The notes beneath the pieces were generated by a model that was given only the letters and a program-made list of their open reading frames with translations, was not told the origin of the DNA and did no database searches. From Microbacterium sp. 8M (lineage in GTDB: Bacteria > Actinomycetota > Actinomycetes > Actinomycetales > Microbacteriaceae), in assembly GCF_902506375.1 (NCBI RefSeq), contig NZ_LR733284.1, forward strand, positions 2,235,685 to 2,299,684: a DNA stretch of 64,000 nt, given 5' to 3'. Made by a program: the position numbers and the translations under genes. How positions within the stretch are numbered: the first letter of the stretch is position 1; each line of letters opens with the position of its first letter. This document shows positions 63,841 through 64,000 of this stretch, piece after piece.

Positions 63841-64000
63841 TCAGCGCGGCGACCGCACGGGCTGCACGGCGGACTCCGCCGCCGCCTCCAGCCGGGTCTT
63901 CTCGTCCAGCAGCCATTCGACGCCTCCCGCGATCCGGCGAATGGCCATGGCCCGCGCCGCTTCCGTGTCCGCGTCCGCGATGGCGTCCAGCTGCGCGCTC
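63841..64000 (-). CDS. GntR/FCD-type regulator, C-terminal part only
   Basis: The last 51 codons before the TGA at 63841 give QLDAIADADTEAARAMAIRR followed by IAGGVEWLLDEKTRLEAAAE. This is the end of the FCD ligand-binding domain of a FadR-like GntR regulator. The N-terminus and the helix-turn-helix lie to the right of the window. The next gene, a Cache-like protein, follows 44 bp later. Confidence 0.6.
   Translation of the reverse strand, partial: SAQLDAIADADTEAARAMAIRRIAGGVEWLLDEKTRLEAAAESAVQPVRSPR

Overview
The window is chromosomal DNA from a high-GC actinobacterium. Gene content points to Microbacteriaceae, most likely Microbacterium: actinobacterial orphan families (DUF3145, DUF2017, DUF6993-type lipoprotein), a FasR-fabD-fabH-acpP-fabF cluster behind homodimeric pyruvate dehydrogenase E1, a ferrochelatase with Fe-S cysteines, and a GatCAB operon. 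The genus is inferred from gene content, not from a marker-gene comparison.

Layout. 1-1041 is the decayed edge of a prophage: a partial M15 endolysin, the 3' end of a tail gene and the C-terminal half of a tyrosine integrase, fused by a deletion and lying against the 3' end of rnpB (1060-1423). 1434-6510 holds a family-A DNA polymerase-like protein, an aldo/keto reductase, a zinc-ribbon coiled-coil protein, and a coupled aminotransferase/YchJ pair. After tRNA-Val come aceE, the FasR-like regulator and the type II fatty-acid synthesis genes (6771-14390), ending at a strong terminator. 14648-19881 has DUF3145, a 2-oxoglutarate-oxygenase-like protein, a DUF262/DUF1524 protein coupled to a prolyl-aminopeptidase-like hydrolase, and CsbD.

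19945-28495 is a LacI-controlled carbohydrate locus. A divergent operon carries a solute-binding lipoprotein, two permeases, a Gfo/Idh/MocA dehydrogenase and a TIM-barrel isomerase. It faces the LacI regulator and a GH120-type beta-xylosidase with both catalytic acids in place. A frameshifted MFS gene follows. 29734-38282 carries tRNA-Met, a gamma carbonic anhydrase, an OatA-like acyltransferase, Dps behind DtxR/IdeR-like boxes, an amidohydrolase with PaiB, an Nei-type glycosylase with RpiB, and ferrochelatase.

38462-51891 is mostly housekeeping: aminopeptidase N, an MscS channel coupled to a truncated hemoglobin, a flavin dehydrogenase, a lipoprotein and XRE regulator sharing an operator, two thioesterases, EttA and isocitrate lyase. 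51965-64000 holds SSB, LysE and PAP2 proteins, an HNH fragment, tRNA-Arg, oligoribonuclease, tRNA-His, a GNAT-metalloprotease fusion coupled to ClpS and DUF2017, DinB, the gatCAB operon, and a cache-domain protein behind a truncated GntR/FCD regulator.

No CRISPR array, insertion sequence or rRNA gene was seen. The accessory parts are the prophage edge, the DUF262 pair, the xyloside locus and the HNH fragment.
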